64,000 bases of DNA. Source: Toxorhynchites rutilus septentrionalis (taxonomy: Eukaryota; Arthropoda; Insecta; Diptera; Culicidae). Position 1 is the first letter of the stretch, and the number at the start of each line of letters is the position of its first letter. Shown here in pieces: positions 41,770 to 54,066 of the stretch. The translations under genes were made by a program, and so were the position numbers. The notes under the pieces were generated by a model. That model had not been told where the DNA came from. It did not search any database and worked only from the letters and a program-made list of their open reading frames with translations. The stretch is from positions 12,277,429 through 12,341,428 of the forward strand of contig NC_073744.1 in assembly GCF_029784135.1 (NCBI RefSeq), written 5' to 3'.

Positions 41770-43066
41770 AAGGGTGTGTCACATCAAATTGCATCACGGA
41801 AAAAACGCTGTAGAAATTTAATTTTTAGGAATTATATCTTCAGCTTTCGCTTATAATCAGATAAGAGTGTATAGATCACGTTGGCCATGCTTCACTGTCA
41901 ATTTTTCATAAATTTGGAAAAATGTCGTCGAACGAAAAAGAGCGTCGTGAATTAATCCTGTGCACTCATTTCGAGAATCCGGAGTTGTCACATCGGGACA
42001 TCGGTAAGATGCTGGGAATCGTCCAATCCACGGTCAGCAGAGTACTAAAACGATACTTCGAGAACCTAACCATCGACCGGAAGGTGAAGAACGGCAAAAA
42101 TGGATGATCCGTCAATGAAAAAGATCACAAGCGCGTAGTTAAGCAGTTTAGACGTGATCCGAGAAGTTCGGTCCGGGATGTCGCCAATAAGCTGAATTTG
42201 TCAAGTTCATTCGTCCAGCGGACCAAGCAGCGGGAGGGCCTGCGTACATACAAGGTTCAGAAGGCTCCTAACCGCGACGAAAGGCAAAACATGGTGGGGA
42301 AGCCGCGAGCCCGGAAGCTGTACACCGAAATGCTAACGAAGCAGCATTGCCTGGTAATGGACGACGAAACCTACGTCAAAGCGGACTTTCGTCAGCTGCC
42401 GGGCCTGTTGTTCTTCTCCGCAGAGGACAAATTCAGCGTTCCGGAGGAGATTCGCAAGCAGAAACTATCCAAGTTTGCCAAAAAGTACATAGTGTGGCAA
42501 GCGATCTGCTCTTGCGGAAAGCGGAGCGCCCCCTTCGTGATGACCGGCACGGTAAACGGGCAGGTTTACCTTAAGGAGTGCCTACAGAAGCCCTTACTAC
42601 CACTATTGAAGCAGCACGAGGGCCTGACCATCTTCTGGTCGGATCTCGCTTCGTGCCACTATTCAAAGGACGTGTTGGAGTGGTACGAAGCCAACGGGGT
42701 CACCTTCGTGCAAAAGGAAATGAACCCGCCCAACGCGCCGTAGCTTCGCCCAATAGAGAAATATTGGGCGATTATGAAGCAGGCCCTCCGGAAGAACCCA
42801 AAAGTTGTCAAATCGGAGGCGGACTTCAAGAGAAAATGGATTTCTGTTCAAAAAAACTACAACCTGACGTTGTACAGAACCTTATGAACGGGGTGAAGAG
42901 GAAGGTGCGAGCATACGGGCTTGGGCTCGAAGTATGAATAAGAAGAAAATGCCAAAAATTGTTTAATAGTTTTTATTTTACTGTCTAAAATTTTCAAAAG
43001 GATCGGTCTACTGGGCGAATTTCTACAGCGTTTTTTCCTTGATGCAATTTGATGTGACACACCCTT
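41770..43066. mobile_element. ITmD37E-type transposon, second copy, recently inactivated
   Basis: The ends match those at 14916-16213 almost base for base (AAGGGTGTGTCACATCAAAT, inverted at 43066) and TA flanks both sides (41768-41769, 43067-43068). Same length within one base. The gene is on the plus strand and damaged. Confidence 0.92.
41922..42937 (+). pseudogene. DD37E transposase with two nonsense codons and one 1-base deletion
   Basis: It starts MSSNEKERRELILC as in the intact copy. TGA at 42105-42107 replaces Cys62 (TGC in the intact copy). TAG at 42741-42743 replaces a Glu just before the RPIEKYW catalytic motif. An A-run has 7 bases rather than 8 near 42850, shifting the last about 20 residues. 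The intact copy's terminal TAG is TAC here, so the frame runs on to 42937. Catalytic residues MDDETY, SDLASCHYS and PIEKYW are still encoded. Very high similarity to 15066-16061 implies recent divergence. Confidence 0.93.
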
Positions 43067-44549
43067 TATACACCTTCTTAAGCTAGGTTGCGATCAGTAA
43101 CGAAACTTGAATTCCTAATTTTCTGCTGCCCAACTACTTCCGGATTCCATTACGCTTGATCTTCAGAACGCAGGAAATTCGACAAACCTTCTACAAATTT
43201 CGCCAACCAATCATCAACCCCCAAAACGTCGGGAGATTGCAGTAGATGATGATGAGACAGCACAAACATGGGATTTGTTTTTTTTTTGTTCGTACCAGGA
43301 ATGCCAAATCAACCGCTGAATTAGTGCTGCCGGATGAAGACGCGTTCTCGCATGATTCGATTTGATGGGATAAGGGGAATTCCATACCTTCCTGCCGCCG
43401 CCGCCGCCGCTCTTCCAAGAGAGTGGGATTAAAATTCAACTATTACACGAAAATTGGCCAATTTAGACCACTGATGGAACGTTTTAGGGCAGTTCGTTGC
43501 GCGCAATACCGTTACTTAAGATTAACCATTAGTACGAACACAGGGAGGTTAATTTGGATATGGATTCGTTTCGACAAACGAATTCGTGGCAATTATTTTG
43601 AAGCGTTCGTCTTGCTCTAGCCTGCGAGGCAGAAAATTATGGTGAATGGTTCTAGGAGCTCCCCTGAAATTTCTAATGAAGAAGTATTTCCGTTCGCTTA
43701 ATCATCTGAAACAAAACTCCTATAATTCCGAAAAAAAAAATGCGGTTTACGTAAAACTAATTCAAAGTCTATCTTTTTGCACGAATATCCTATTATCTAG
43801 TAGTTCCTCATTCTTCTGCACCGATCAACCGTTCCCAAGCAAACAAGCTGTTGTAACCTGAATCCGTTGTATTCAGTCATACACGAACCTGATTATAAAT
43901 GTTATTTTTCACCGGAATTCTCCTCAGAGCAACGATATTGTCAACAAAAGTATCCTTAGCTTTTCGAGTACCGCCGTTTGTGTTGATAAGACTTGCGACA
44001 CAATTCTGTAGGATCTTTTTCAGGGTTCCTGCGAAGACAATGGACCGTTGTGGGTGTGTGCGTGTGTGGATATGTGCGTTTCAACTTGGTTCTCCCTCAT
44101 CCTACTAGCATCCCACTAGCAAATGCCAACCCAATGTAATAAAGCCAACAAACGCAAATACCTGTCCTCCTTAGGTCGAATGCCAGTGCATTCGAAATAG
44201 AGGAACCTCAGCGTGGCAGGTACATGGTGTTATTTTTTAATTTTCATATTTTTGTTTATTTTCGGCATTTTATGGCTCTGTTTACCTTTCACTCTGCCAC
44301 CTCGCACCACTTGTGGAGTCCGTGTCTCAGGTAGAAATCAGGAGCGAGAGAAAAAAAAGCAAAGAAACTTCATTCAGACGTGCAGCACTATCGGGAGGAA
44401 GTGCTAAAGAGATTAGTCCCGGCTCTGATGCGTACTCGGAAGAGGTGAATTATGGCATTCCTGAGGGAGACATTCAGCTGGAAGTGTTTATTCACTTTGA
44501 CAAAAAAAAAAGTGAAATCGAATTCGAACTCGAAAATTGTGCATATTAA
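43067..44549. other. Unrecognised DNA with a GCC trinucleotide run
   Basis: No gene recognised. CCGCCGCCGCCGCCGC lies at about 43395-43410. Open frames here lack recognisable domains. Confidence 0.35.
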
Positions 44550-44735
44550 TCGAACGGGAATTCTCTAAGATTTGTTTGATATGCTATCATTACAATATCA
44601 TAGTCCGTGAATGGTTTAAATGGATGAAAATTGGAAGCACTTCCCTCTTCTCCATACATTTGTTCTGTTCATTTGTGTGCTTGCCTAACCGTGCTATTAA
44701 TAACGGGCAACTTATGCAGCCGCGAGGATAGAAAC
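44550..44735 (+). mobile_element. Diverged fragment related to family A leader
   Basis: TAAGATTTGTTTGATATGCT, CATACATTTGTTCTGTTCAT and TTGTGTGCTTGCC match the upstream part of family A (6550-6680) with many differences. It is followed by a different TATA-containing stretch (GCGTATAAATATTGC near 44809). Confidence 0.55.
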
Positions 44736-44977
44736 AGCGGATGGGATAACAAAAAGAGAGTTTTTGCGACATAAACTTCACCCTTGCACAATATGTACGC
44801 TGTCGCTAGCGTATAAATATTGCATATCTTCTGAAAAAAAAATCAGTCTCCTTCTATACTCAACACATCGAACATCGACATACAATTGAAACACAAATTT
44901 CTACATTACTCGAGAATTAATCCAGGAAACGCAACCAAATTTGGCATGTGGAGGTTTTAGGATGCAGTAAATGTTTT

Positions 44978-45440
44978 GATGTAGGATTACGTCTTTCGGG
45001 AACATATTGGGGTACAAATTGAAAATCGAAAATCGAGCACATCGTGAAAATTGTCCAATTTCAAACGCTTATTGCTCAGTCATTTCATGGTGGACTGATG
45101 ATTTTTTTGCGTCAATCGATTTCGGCACTCCATAACAATTTTTTATATTGAAGAAAATAACATTTGTCATGAAACTAACTATTGAACAATTGAAAAATCT
45201 CAACCCCTATCCTAACGGAAATACCCACTTCTGATTGGTCTAAACTGACGACACATGCGGCGGGTCTCTAACAGAGACATCAAAACCAAGCTGTCTGGGG
45301 GAATTCGGCATTGCAAATAAATAAAAGTAGGGGAAACTTTTGTTCCTACCGGAATGTATTCCCTAACAAAGGCATCAAAACCAAGCTGCCTGGGGGAAAC
45401 CGACATTGCAAATACATGAAAGTCGGGGGCATTTTTATAT
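44978..45440 (+). mobile_element. Repeat family B, copy 2 (palindrome end)
   Basis: GATGTAGGATTACGTC (44978-44993) is followed by TTTCGGGAACATATTGGGGT and sequence matching the inverse of 13800-14133. It continues into two of the about-90-bp units (AAACCAAGCTGCCTGGGGGA) and stops near 45440 without the hairpin end. Confidence 0.7.
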
Positions 45441-45979
45441 TGCATGTAAGGTGAGTGGTACGATTAATTCTAGCAAATAAAATTCAAATTTGGAACTTTA
45501 ATGTTAGTTGCTTCGTGAAATTTCATATCAATGACCGATCGTGCATTGTGAAAAATTTGTGTTAGTGTTAGTGTAAAATTGTATATGGTAGCAGTTGATA
45601 TATGAAACGATTCATTTCAATTTTCATAAATAAGTACACCAAGGTGTGTTCCTGCTCGAGAACGGGTCGTTTGGTTTAAGTTGTCTGTTTTGTTGTGTTC
45701 ATTTTGACCCGAGGAAAGTTTATACAGCGAGAAAGAAATATTAAGAAAAAGTAATTGCTCTACACATAGTAAAAACGTAATTGCTCTACACATAGTATTA
45801 GGTGTTGTTAGTCCAATTAAAATTCGCATTGGTTTGAATAAACACTCAGAAAGTAAAAATTATTAAATAAACTGACCTTTTCCTTTTCAAATATGTTTTC
45901 TCTATACTAAAGTAATATGTTTGTACTGATGAGAAAAAATGATAATTGTGTTCGGCGTTGGTAATTATCTTATATTACA
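45441..45979. other. AT-rich spacer
   Basis: A short direct repeat, GTAATTGCTCTACACATAGTA, occurs at about 45751 and 45777. No gene is recognised. Confidence 0.35.
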
Positions 45980-46557
45980 CTAGCTGACCCGGCAAACTTC
46001 GTCTCGCCCAAAATTTGTTTTTCGTTATCAATACCTTCAAACATTCACGTTTTCTTACTTAGCGCAAGATCATGAGTCCAATCGCAGAAGTGTTCATTGA
46101 TTGATCTTTTAATCGATCCCGTTGAATTTACCTTTTACTGAAAAATTTCTAGTACTTCTACCAAAACTCATCATTATAATATCAGATTATTTTCAGACAC
46201 AATTTTCGTTCAAGATTTTTCAACCACTTGCAAATAACATGTTTCTCCGTTACGTGGAATAAATGTTTGATACAGAAAATATTATAGAAAAAAGACAGAC
46301 CCTTACCCTCTTCTCCCCATTCCATTCACCATAGAAACGGTTCGTGCCCCCTAAAATCTTCACATGCCAAATTTGGCTCCATTTGCTTGATTGGTTTTCG
46401 AGTTATGCAGAAATTTGTTTTTCATTCGTATGGCAGCCTTACTACCCCATGGAAACTTTTTTTTGCACCATAAAACCTCCATATGCCTAATTTAGTTGCA
46501 TTTGCTTGATTAACTCTCGAGTAATGTAGAAATTTGTGTTTCATTTGTATGGCAGCC
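45980..46557 (+). mobile_element. Repeat family E, copy 3
   Basis: It starts CTAGCTGACCCGGCAAACTT at 45980 and matches 8432-9090, including CCACTTGCAAATAACATGTT and two units with TCACATGCCAAATTTGGCTC. It stops at GTATGGCAGCC (46557), where the LINE ORF1 sequence begins, so the tail is missing. Confidence 0.65.
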
Positions 46558-47038
46558 TACCACCACGCATATTGGTTGCTGAAAAAAGAAACGATTTGCT
46601 ACTTTCTGGTGTGCCTTCCCAGTCTTCGGAAGATCTACAACATTATTTCGCGAAAATTGCGAATAACCTCGGATACGACGATAGAAATATTTCGCTCATC
46701 TATGCTAAACGATTAGCTAAACATCCAATCGCTGCCGTTTCTCTGTTACTCCTCTGATAGCGTTTCAGTTTTGTTTGAAATTTGCTCGTGATGACTTTTA
46801 CAACCGTTATCTATCTTCTCGCATCCTCTCGTTGACGCACTTGGGATTTTCTGTCAATAAAAGGATTTTCATAAACGAAAACTTAACAATGGAGGCACGT
46901 AGGATCAAGGCGCTTGCAGTTAAACTGAAGAAGGCAGGCGAGCTGTATTCTGACTTTACAAGGGACGGTACAGTTTTCGTGAAATCCACTGCGAATGCTG
47001 CTGCAAATCAAATAAATTCCGTGGATCAACTGAAGTAA
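46558..47038 (+). pseudogene. LINE ORF1 C-terminal part, frameshifted, 5'-truncated
   Basis: The first frame reads DLLLSGVPSQSSEDLQHYFA and DDRNISLIYAKRL. After a frameshift near 46740 the second frame (to TAA at 47036-47038) reads FARDDFYNRYL, KRIFINENLTMEARRIKALA and SDFTRDGTVFVKS. This is the RRM-like plus C-terminal (baculoviral FP-like) arrangement of ORF1 proteins in some Jockey/CR1-group LINEs, which bind element RNA. It begins abruptly at the family E junction. It lies 945 bp upstream of ORF2 in the same orientation and probably belongs to the same element. Confidence 0.65.
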
Positions 47039-47982
47039 AATCGAACCTTTCCCTATTTATTTATCATTTCCTGCCCTGACGTCCATGTATCCAATCATGT
47101 TAATCCTTGTTTATTCCACTCCTGAAAGTCGAATGAAATTTAACCTTATCCGATAAGTTTGGGTATATTCCTCCCAAGTTTTTTCCTTGACTCCCTTCCT
47201 CATTTCTCCTTTGAATCATTCCTTCCTGAAAGTCATGATGCCATCGTTTGGACCTGGATTGCTGCCTTCTGGTTGATGTTGTTGTTGCTGTTGCTGTATC
47301 TGCTGCTGTTGTTCGAAACTAGCAACGACTGATATTCAAAATGAGTGAACTTTTTTCTTCTCGCTACACAATGAACGAATCACATATGTTGTGGTCAAAA
47401 CCGCAGGGCAGATAAAGATGTCCCTGTCGCAATGTGAGGCAGTTATTTTGTCTTGACAGACGGCGAGAAAACAAAGATAAGGTGTAAATGAAAACATCAC
47501 AAAGCGAACAGAATCAAAGTTAGAGGTGAAAATACAAGATACAAGAATTATAAAAAAATAGATTGAATTAGGGATTATTTCCATTGCTATTTGTAAGTAG
47601 TAAATGAGTTGATTACTTGAAAATATGTTTAACTGTGAAATTTCCTATAGGAAACATTATAATTGTATCAGCAAAACCGAATCATATTTGCAAGAGGTGC
47701 CACACGGATTCAGAAACTAAATTTGTATGGTTTAAAAATGATTCAAGTTTGAACTGTAAAAAGACAAATATAATTTCAGCTTTGATCAGGCTAAAAACTA
47801 GCTGATTTGCATCGAATTGGTGGAAGAAATCCGAACAACATATATAGATAATATTATAAACAAATTGTGTCGAAATAATTGTAATATTATGCACATGAAG
47901 TTTCATTCAATATTTAAATTTGTTCCCGATTTCCACTCATGGGTTGGGGTTATGCTACTTCGCAGTTATTCAATGATGTTAG
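47039..47982. other. Spacer between LINE ORF1 and ORF2
   Basis: No long ORF. A TGT/TGC trinucleotide stretch lies at about 47275-47316. Much of this may be LINE interior or unrelated insertion; I found no second copy for comparison. Confidence 0.4.
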
Positions 47983-50427
47983 ATGTTAGCTAATGTAGAT
48001 AATGCCCTCTCAAATACGAGTTTTGCCTGTATACCACGAGTTGTTATGAATTGTGCTTTACTTTTCAGTAAACTGAATATTTGCCACATTAGCATTCAAA
48101 GTTTGTGTGCTCGCAATTTGAGTAAATTTAGTGAATTGAAAATGATGCTTATTGATATTAAGTTGGATATAGTTTGTATTTCCGAAACATGGCTCTCTGA
48201 TAGCGTGTCCGATGACGTGATCGCTATTGAAGATTTTAACCTGATCAGGATTGACAGAATTTACAGCCAAGATGGTGGATTCTGTATTTACTATAAAAAA
48301 TGTTTGCTGTGCAAAGTTTTGTCTCATTCTGATTTCTCTAATGGTGTAGAAAATGGAAATCGCACTGAATTTCTGTTTCTCGATGTTCAAATGAATCATA
48401 ATAAATTTCTTCTTGGTACTATTTACAACCCTCCCAGAAACGACTGCTCTGAAATATTATTCAATCAACTTGGTACTTTGACGGCGCCAGTGGTTGTGTG
48501 GTTAGCGTAACAGCCTCACAATCCGATCGGCCTCGGTTCAATCCCAGCTGGCGTCGTTGGGATTTTCTGAGGCGAAAAATCTCTGGTTACGTCTTCCTTC
48601 GGAGGGGAAGTAAAATAAGTTGGCCCGGCTCATGAGTTGTTGAGTCTGATAGGTAGGAACAGGTGGAGTCGCCTCCCTGATGTCGGTGATTGGCACTGAA
48701 GTGGCGGAAATAGGCCGACGAAAAATAAGCGAAGATAAAAAAAAACTTGGTACTTTATCTCTAAATTATACAAATATTGTTGTAGTTGGAGATTTTAATA
48801 CTGATTTGAGATCCTCTTCACCTCTAGCGACGAGATTAGATAGCAATTTGAATTCTTTAGGTATAGCATGTGTCAATTTCGAGCCTACTCATTACTATCC
48901 CGGAGGATGCTCGTTGATTGATCCAATGTTAACCAATAGAACGGAATTCATCTTAAGTTTCAATCAGGTATCAGCTCCCGGTTTTTCTAAACATGACATT
49001 ATTTTTGCATCGTTGTATTTCAATCGTACTGACACTACAAATCAATTTCAATGTTATAGAGATTATAATAATGTTGATTTGATCGGTCTAGGCCGTGCTA
49101 CAGAATTTATCGATTGGTCTTTATTGTACAGCATTTCTGACCCTGATATTGCCTTGGATTTTCTAAATCAAATATTCATTGAACTTTATAATTCATTTAT
49201 ACCAATTAAAATCTCAAGGCCAAAGAAAAATCCATGGTTCAACAATGCAATCCAAAATGCCATGGTCGAAAGAAATATTGCGTATCGCTTATGGATTACC
49301 ACCAGAGATCCTTTGAATTTCATTCAATACAAGCGTTTACGTAACAAAGTAACACAGCTGATTCACGTTGCAAAGATGAATTATATTTCATCTCGATTGA
49401 ATGGATCCAGTTCTAGTAGTGATTGTACAATCTTGTACAATCGTACTTATCTAACAGATCTCAAATTGTTTCGATAAATGAAGAAAAATCCAATTCTGTG
49501 AATATAGTATCTGGTGTGCCTCAGGGCTCCATTCTAGGTCCTTTACTATTTTCACTATATATAAATGATCTTACAACGATTTTGAAAGCGTGCCAAATTC
49601 ATATGTTTGCTGACGATGTCCAAATATATCTACGCTCTACTAATCTGTCTATTGAAGTGATGGTTAACATTCTAAATGATGATTTAAGAAGAGTTCACAT
49701 TTGGTCTTGTCGAAACCTTCTTCCTGTTAACATTGAGAAAACTAAGGCGATGCTCATATCTCGAAATCGAAGTCGTTTGCCATTTCCGCATATTCTCCTT
49801 GGTCGGAATGTAATCGAATATGTTGACCATTGTACCAATCTTGGTTTTATTATTACATCTGATATTGATCCTGATAGACATGTATACTTTATGTGTTCAA
49901 AAATATACAACGTACTTCGACATCTTTGGCTAACATCTAACATGATCAGAACTGAAGTTAAAATAAATCTTTTCAAATCGCTAGTATTACCTCATTTCTT
50001 ATGTGGCGCAGAGTTTATACTGAATGTTTCAGTCAGAGCTTTAGATAGATTGCGAATTGCTTTAAATTGTTGTGTCAGGTACGTTTTCAACCTTAATAGA
50101 TATTCCAGAGTCAGCCACCTTCAAAAGCAATTACTGGGATGTCCATTCAATGAATTTTTGAAGTTGCGTGCATGCTTAATAATTTTTAAGATACTTAACT
50201 ATTCATCTCCTCCATATCTAAAACAAAAATTGCAAAGTTTCCGAAGTTCTAGAATGAGAAATTTTATAATCCCTCAGTTCAACACGTCGCATTATGGCAA
50301 CACACTGTTTGTCAGGGGCATAACTTATTGGAATCTCCTTCCTAATTTCGTAAAAAACAATTATTCAATCAGTGGATTTCGGCGAGATAGCATGGCTTGG
50401 ATTAATGGGGAAAATCAGCAACTATAA
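47983..50427 (+). pseudogene. LINE ORF2 (endonuclease and reverse transcriptase), SINE-split and internally deleted
   Basis: The N-terminal apurinic-type endonuclease reads LNICHISIQSLCARNLSKFS and IVCISETWL (catalytic Glu). It continues after the SINE at 48480-48743 with IVVVGDFNTDL and SKHDIIF. The insertion plus duplication is 277 bp, which shifts phase by one; removing it joins the two frames. A second break near 49430-49445, at the direct repeat GTACAATC, removes the first part of the reverse transcriptase, including motif A. The rest keeps GVPQGSILGPLLFSLYINDL and MFADDVQIYL, and a C-terminal domain ending at TAA 50427. The family resembles Jockey/CR1-group LINEs. Not functional. Confidence 0.9.
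48480..48743 (+). mobile_element. tRNA-Val-like SINE inserted in LINE ORF2
   Basis: The head 48482-48556 is tRNA-like: A box TGGTTGTGTGGTTAGCG, anticodon region GCCTCACAATC resembling tRNA-Val(CAC), B box GGTTCAATCCC, and acceptor-like ends GGCGCCAG and CTGGCGTC that can pair. A body of about 170 bp ends in an A-rich tail (GATAAAAAAA). The 13-bp duplication AACTTGGTACTTT flanks it (48467-48479, 48744-48756). A diverged relative lies at 63163-63290. Confidence 0.9.
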
Positions 50428-50574
50428 AGAAAAATCAAATTAGTAAATAGATAAATTAGAAAAATAGATAATTAATGTGATTAAGGATATGTACTATTGA
50501 ACTCGAATTAGTAACTGGTTGCAGTAAATTAAAAGGTTCCACCTTACACTGTAATGATAAATAAAAAATGAGTG

Positions 50575-51903
50575 GGTTATATCTATGATATAACCGCAAG
50601 GTTGACGTGGAACTACCTTAGCTTAGCAATCATTCGTTTGTATTGAATAAATTCTTGATTGAATGAAACAGTTTCCAAATTCAATTGAGTTCAATATATT
50701 TGCTCTGTGAGTGAAAAAAATGAACAAATGCCGTGTAAAGTCAATTCATTTATTGTGATTGATTGTTCTTCGTTACAAGTAAATTTAATGACGGACCTTT
50801 TACGTTTGGTATGATGACTAGAACAAAATATATGTACGGAAGAATTATCAAACGTTTGATGAACCAGCCTAAGGCTGAAAATCTTTCCAATAAAGACAAA
50901 AAAATATTATCAAACGATTATTTTATTTTACATTTCCCCCTGAAGTTTACATCCCAAAAGTGTACATACTTCTCGAATCTCGAATTTGCTTGAAACTGGG
51001 AAGTTCATTCGCTTCTAGTGTCTGCACGATTTTCCCAGGTTCCTAAGTTTAGAAGATCATGTTAGGACAGACATATTCCATTCTGCACAAAGGCAAGCGA
51101 GGACAAAAGTACTCGCAGTTTGCATTTAATTGCAGAGCCGATTTCCCCAGAAACCTCGGTTTTGAAGTCTGTGTTAGGGAGACACATTTCAATCGGAACA
51201 AAAATACCCCCGATTTGTATGAATGCGCAATGCCGATTTCCCCACGCTCCATGGATTTGAAGTCTGTGTTAGGGAAACACATTCCAGTCGGAACAAAAAT
51301 ACCCCCGACTTGCATGAATTTGAAATACCGATTTCTCCAGGCACCTTGGTTTAGAAATCTCTATTAGGGAACACATTTCGGTGGGAACAAAAGCTCCCCC
51401 TACTTTCGTGTGTTCTTCTTATTCTTTTTGGCTTTAAGAGGGTTTAAACTTTTCAGTTCACTCGCCTCTAGGCTCTTTCGTGTGTTTGCAATGCCGATTT
51501 CGCTGCTTGGTTTTAAAGTCTGTGTTAGGGAACATTTTTCGATGAGAACAAAAGTCCCCCTACTTTCATGTATTTGCAATGCCGATTTCCCCAAGGCTGC
51601 TTGGTTTTGATGGCTGTGTTAGGGAAACCGTAAATCGGGCAAATCAAAACGATGCAGTTAGGGCGTTTAGATAACGCCTAATATTTTACAGTTATTCAAT
51701 TGTTTATCTAATGAAAAACAACATTTTGTTAGTTGCGATAGATGCGTAGAAATATTCCCTATCAAGTGATGCAAACATCTCTCCTATCCAGTACGAAATG
51801 TTCGAGCTATAAGCATTCGAAATCTTTCATTTTTTCCTGCAGGTTCTGTGTTTAGGTTTTCATTTTACCCTCCATATATTCCGGTTAGACGTAGTCCCAC
51901 GTC
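50575..51903 (-). mobile_element. Repeat family C, copy 4 (most complete, 1.33 kb)
   Basis: The hairpin end lies at 50575-50595 (arms GGTTATATC and GATATAACC), then GTTGACGTGGAACTACC (50601-50617). The palindrome end is GACGTAGTCCCACGTC (51888-51903). TTGACGTGGRACTAC is therefore inverted at the two ends. About five units of roughly 90 bp occupy 51125-51620, each with TTGAAGTCTGTGTTAGGG-like and CCGATTTCCCCA-like segments. One unit is split by AAGAGGGTTTAAACTTTTCA. No credible ORF. It starts directly after the 3' end of the LINE. Confidence 0.8.
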
Positions 51904-51910
51904 AATAAAA

Positions 51911-52640
51911 TAAAATAAAAGAAATTTCTCCATAACTCAAGAACTAGTCAAGCAAATGGAACCAAATGTGGGATGTGAGGGTTTTTGGATACTAGAAATG
52001 TTTCTATGATGGGAGAGGGGGTCCCGTAAAAACAATGCACATATTTCAACCAAACATATTCCAACCAAACATTACAATTGAAAATTTTCGGAAAACTCTG
52101 AAGGAAATGGGAAAATTCGAACAATTCAATTCGCATGTGTTCTACAATTACATATTGCCAAGCGTTGTTAGTCTATTTGATGTTTGCGGTAACGAAATTG
52201 ACCTTCGTTCGAAAGTGGAAATGGATTTTAATGTGATAAAACGCACTGCTATATCGTCTTCTATCTATATAAATAAAAATGGATCGCCGAATTTGTTGAT
52301 AAGAGCGAAACTCGAGATAGGAATTGTCCGATTTAGAGCTGTCTTCGTTCTATCATATTTTATGTATCAAACATTTATTCCATGTAACGAAAAAAATATG
52401 TTATTTACAAGTGGATGAAAAATCTTGCACGAGAATTGTGTCTGAAAATAATTCGATATTATAATGTCGAGTTTTAGTAGAAGTACTGAAATGTTATAGT
52501 AAAAAACAATTTAAAAGGGTAGATTAGAAGATCAATCAATGAAAAGTTCTGCGATTATATCCGTGAACGTGCTAAGAAAACGTGGATGTGATAACGAAAA
52601 ATGAATTTTGGGCGAGACGAAGTTTGCCGGGTCAGCTGGT
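51911..52640 (-). mobile_element. Repeat family E, copy 4
   Basis: The head is at the right (TTTGCCGGGTCAGCTGG, 52622-52638). The body shares TATTCCATGTAACG, TTACAAGTGGATGAAAAATC and ATAATGTCGAGTTTTAGTAG with copies 1 and 2; only one tandem unit remains at the left. Confidence 0.65.
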
Positions 52641-52783
52641 ATACTTTATTTGAATTGGTATTTAAAATTAATTTGCATTAATTTGCATTAAACACTCTAA
52701 TTGCATTAGAGTGGTCTTAATGTTTTGTCCGACACTGTAGCTTGCTACAATACGGTGAAATTGTCATTTAATACAACTTATTG

Positions 52784-53195
52784 ATTGTGTGACGTGACAA
52801 CGCTTTGTGGAGACATTTTTTTCGCACAGAGCGCGTTGTCACGTCATAGAATGCATGCCGATTTTTGCAAAGTTTTTGCGAATTTTTTGAAAAACTAAAC
52901 ATACAAGAATCCAAGTTCATCTCTAGTTGACAAATCATAGGACAAAGCCTATTTGTATGTTTTGAAACGGAACTGAAAGTACAACACTAATGTTCAAACG
53001 TCAGAAATCGCAAAAAGACAGGTGTGGTCACATTACAAATGTATTGGGCTGGCAATAAATGAATTCAACTGTAAAACATTCTCCAAATGAAGATTCTTGT
53101 AGGAAATTTTCGCAATTTTTCTTTAACATTGTTTACTATTCGGAAAAAAAACTGTTTTTAGTGAGTCTAAACGTTGTCACGTCACGCTGTAATGG
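52784..53195. mobile_element. Possible TIR element (TGACGTGACAACG ends)
   Basis: GTGTGACGTGACAACGCTTT at 52784 is mirrored by AACGTTGTCACGTCACGC ending at about 53190. A third, internal inverted copy, GCGTTGTCACGTCA, lies near 52830. A target duplication was not identified. No ORF. Confidence 0.5.
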
Positions 53196-53615
53196 GTCTG
53201 TTGCTGGAGATTCGTGGACCTGTGATTCTCTCGTCTAGATTACTAGCATTGTTCAAAATATCAGTCTTTCTTAATCACCCTACTGATAAAGCAGTGCCAG
53301 TGGTGCATTCTCTGTGTTCAGATGATCTGCCCATGATTGCATAGGAGACGTAATCGACAATTAGTGTTGGGCAAAAGCATTTTTGTTGTTTTTTTTTTGC
53401 CTACAAGCATAACCATGCAAATTTCCGATGAAATGATCTGTCCAGTTAAAGTATTTTATCGGCAAAAGAGGGCCTAGGTGATTTTGCGGATTATAGCATT
53501 TTTTTCCATTTGGAAAACGTTTGCGTCTATTTATGCGGACAATCAATCGTTTCAATGAACATTTGTCCGCATAGCTAGACGTAATCACCAGGTTGCTCTG
53601 TTTCTAGCATTAGTA
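53196..53615. other. No recognised feature
   Basis: AT-rich spacer without gene or repeat end that I can support. Confidence 0.35.
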
Positions 53616-54066
53616 CACTGGAGTTGCTTTTTACGCGGGGGATACATCCTGCGTAAACAAAAACCGCGTAAAAGAAAACTGCGTAAATTCCAAAATCCGC
53701 GTAGAAAAAAACCCGTAAATTCCAAAATCCGCGTAAAAAAACCGCGTAAATTCAAAAATCCGCGTAAAAATAAACTGGGTAATTTTCAAAATCCGTGTAA
53801 AAATCTAACAAACAGTGAATTAGTAGTTTAAAATGCAACCCATACAATTGATTGATTGTCTCTTTTTTTGCATGCTACAATCATGCTATCTGTATTTTCT
53901 TTTATTTCTCACCTACTAATCAGTGATACAATACAAACTTATTTCGTGAAATGTCACATCAATTAGCATATTGAATTTTTACGTGGTTAATGCGTGCCGC
54001 GTAAAAAAAACCGCGTAAATTCCGAAATCCGCGTGAAACTAAACCGCGTAAAAAGCGACTTCAGTG
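53616..54066. mobile_element. 451-bp TIR element with CCGCGTAAA minisatellite, TA duplication
   Basis: The ends CACTGGAGTTGCTTTTTACG and, inverted, CGTAAAAAGCGACTTCAGTG are flanked by TA on both sides. Inside the left arm about six units of 26-33 bp contain CCGCGTAAATTCCAAAATCC. Similar units recur near 54000. TA duplication suggests the Tc1/mariner group, but no transposase is present. Confidence 0.75.

Noticed and set aside
48482..48556. tRNA gene
   Set aside because: It has A and B boxes but is the head of a SINE with a body, A-rich tail and target duplication inside a LINE.
51125..51620. CRISPR-like array (about 90-bp repeats)
   Set aside because: Units are contiguous, diverged and without unique spacers, in a eukaryotic transposon context.
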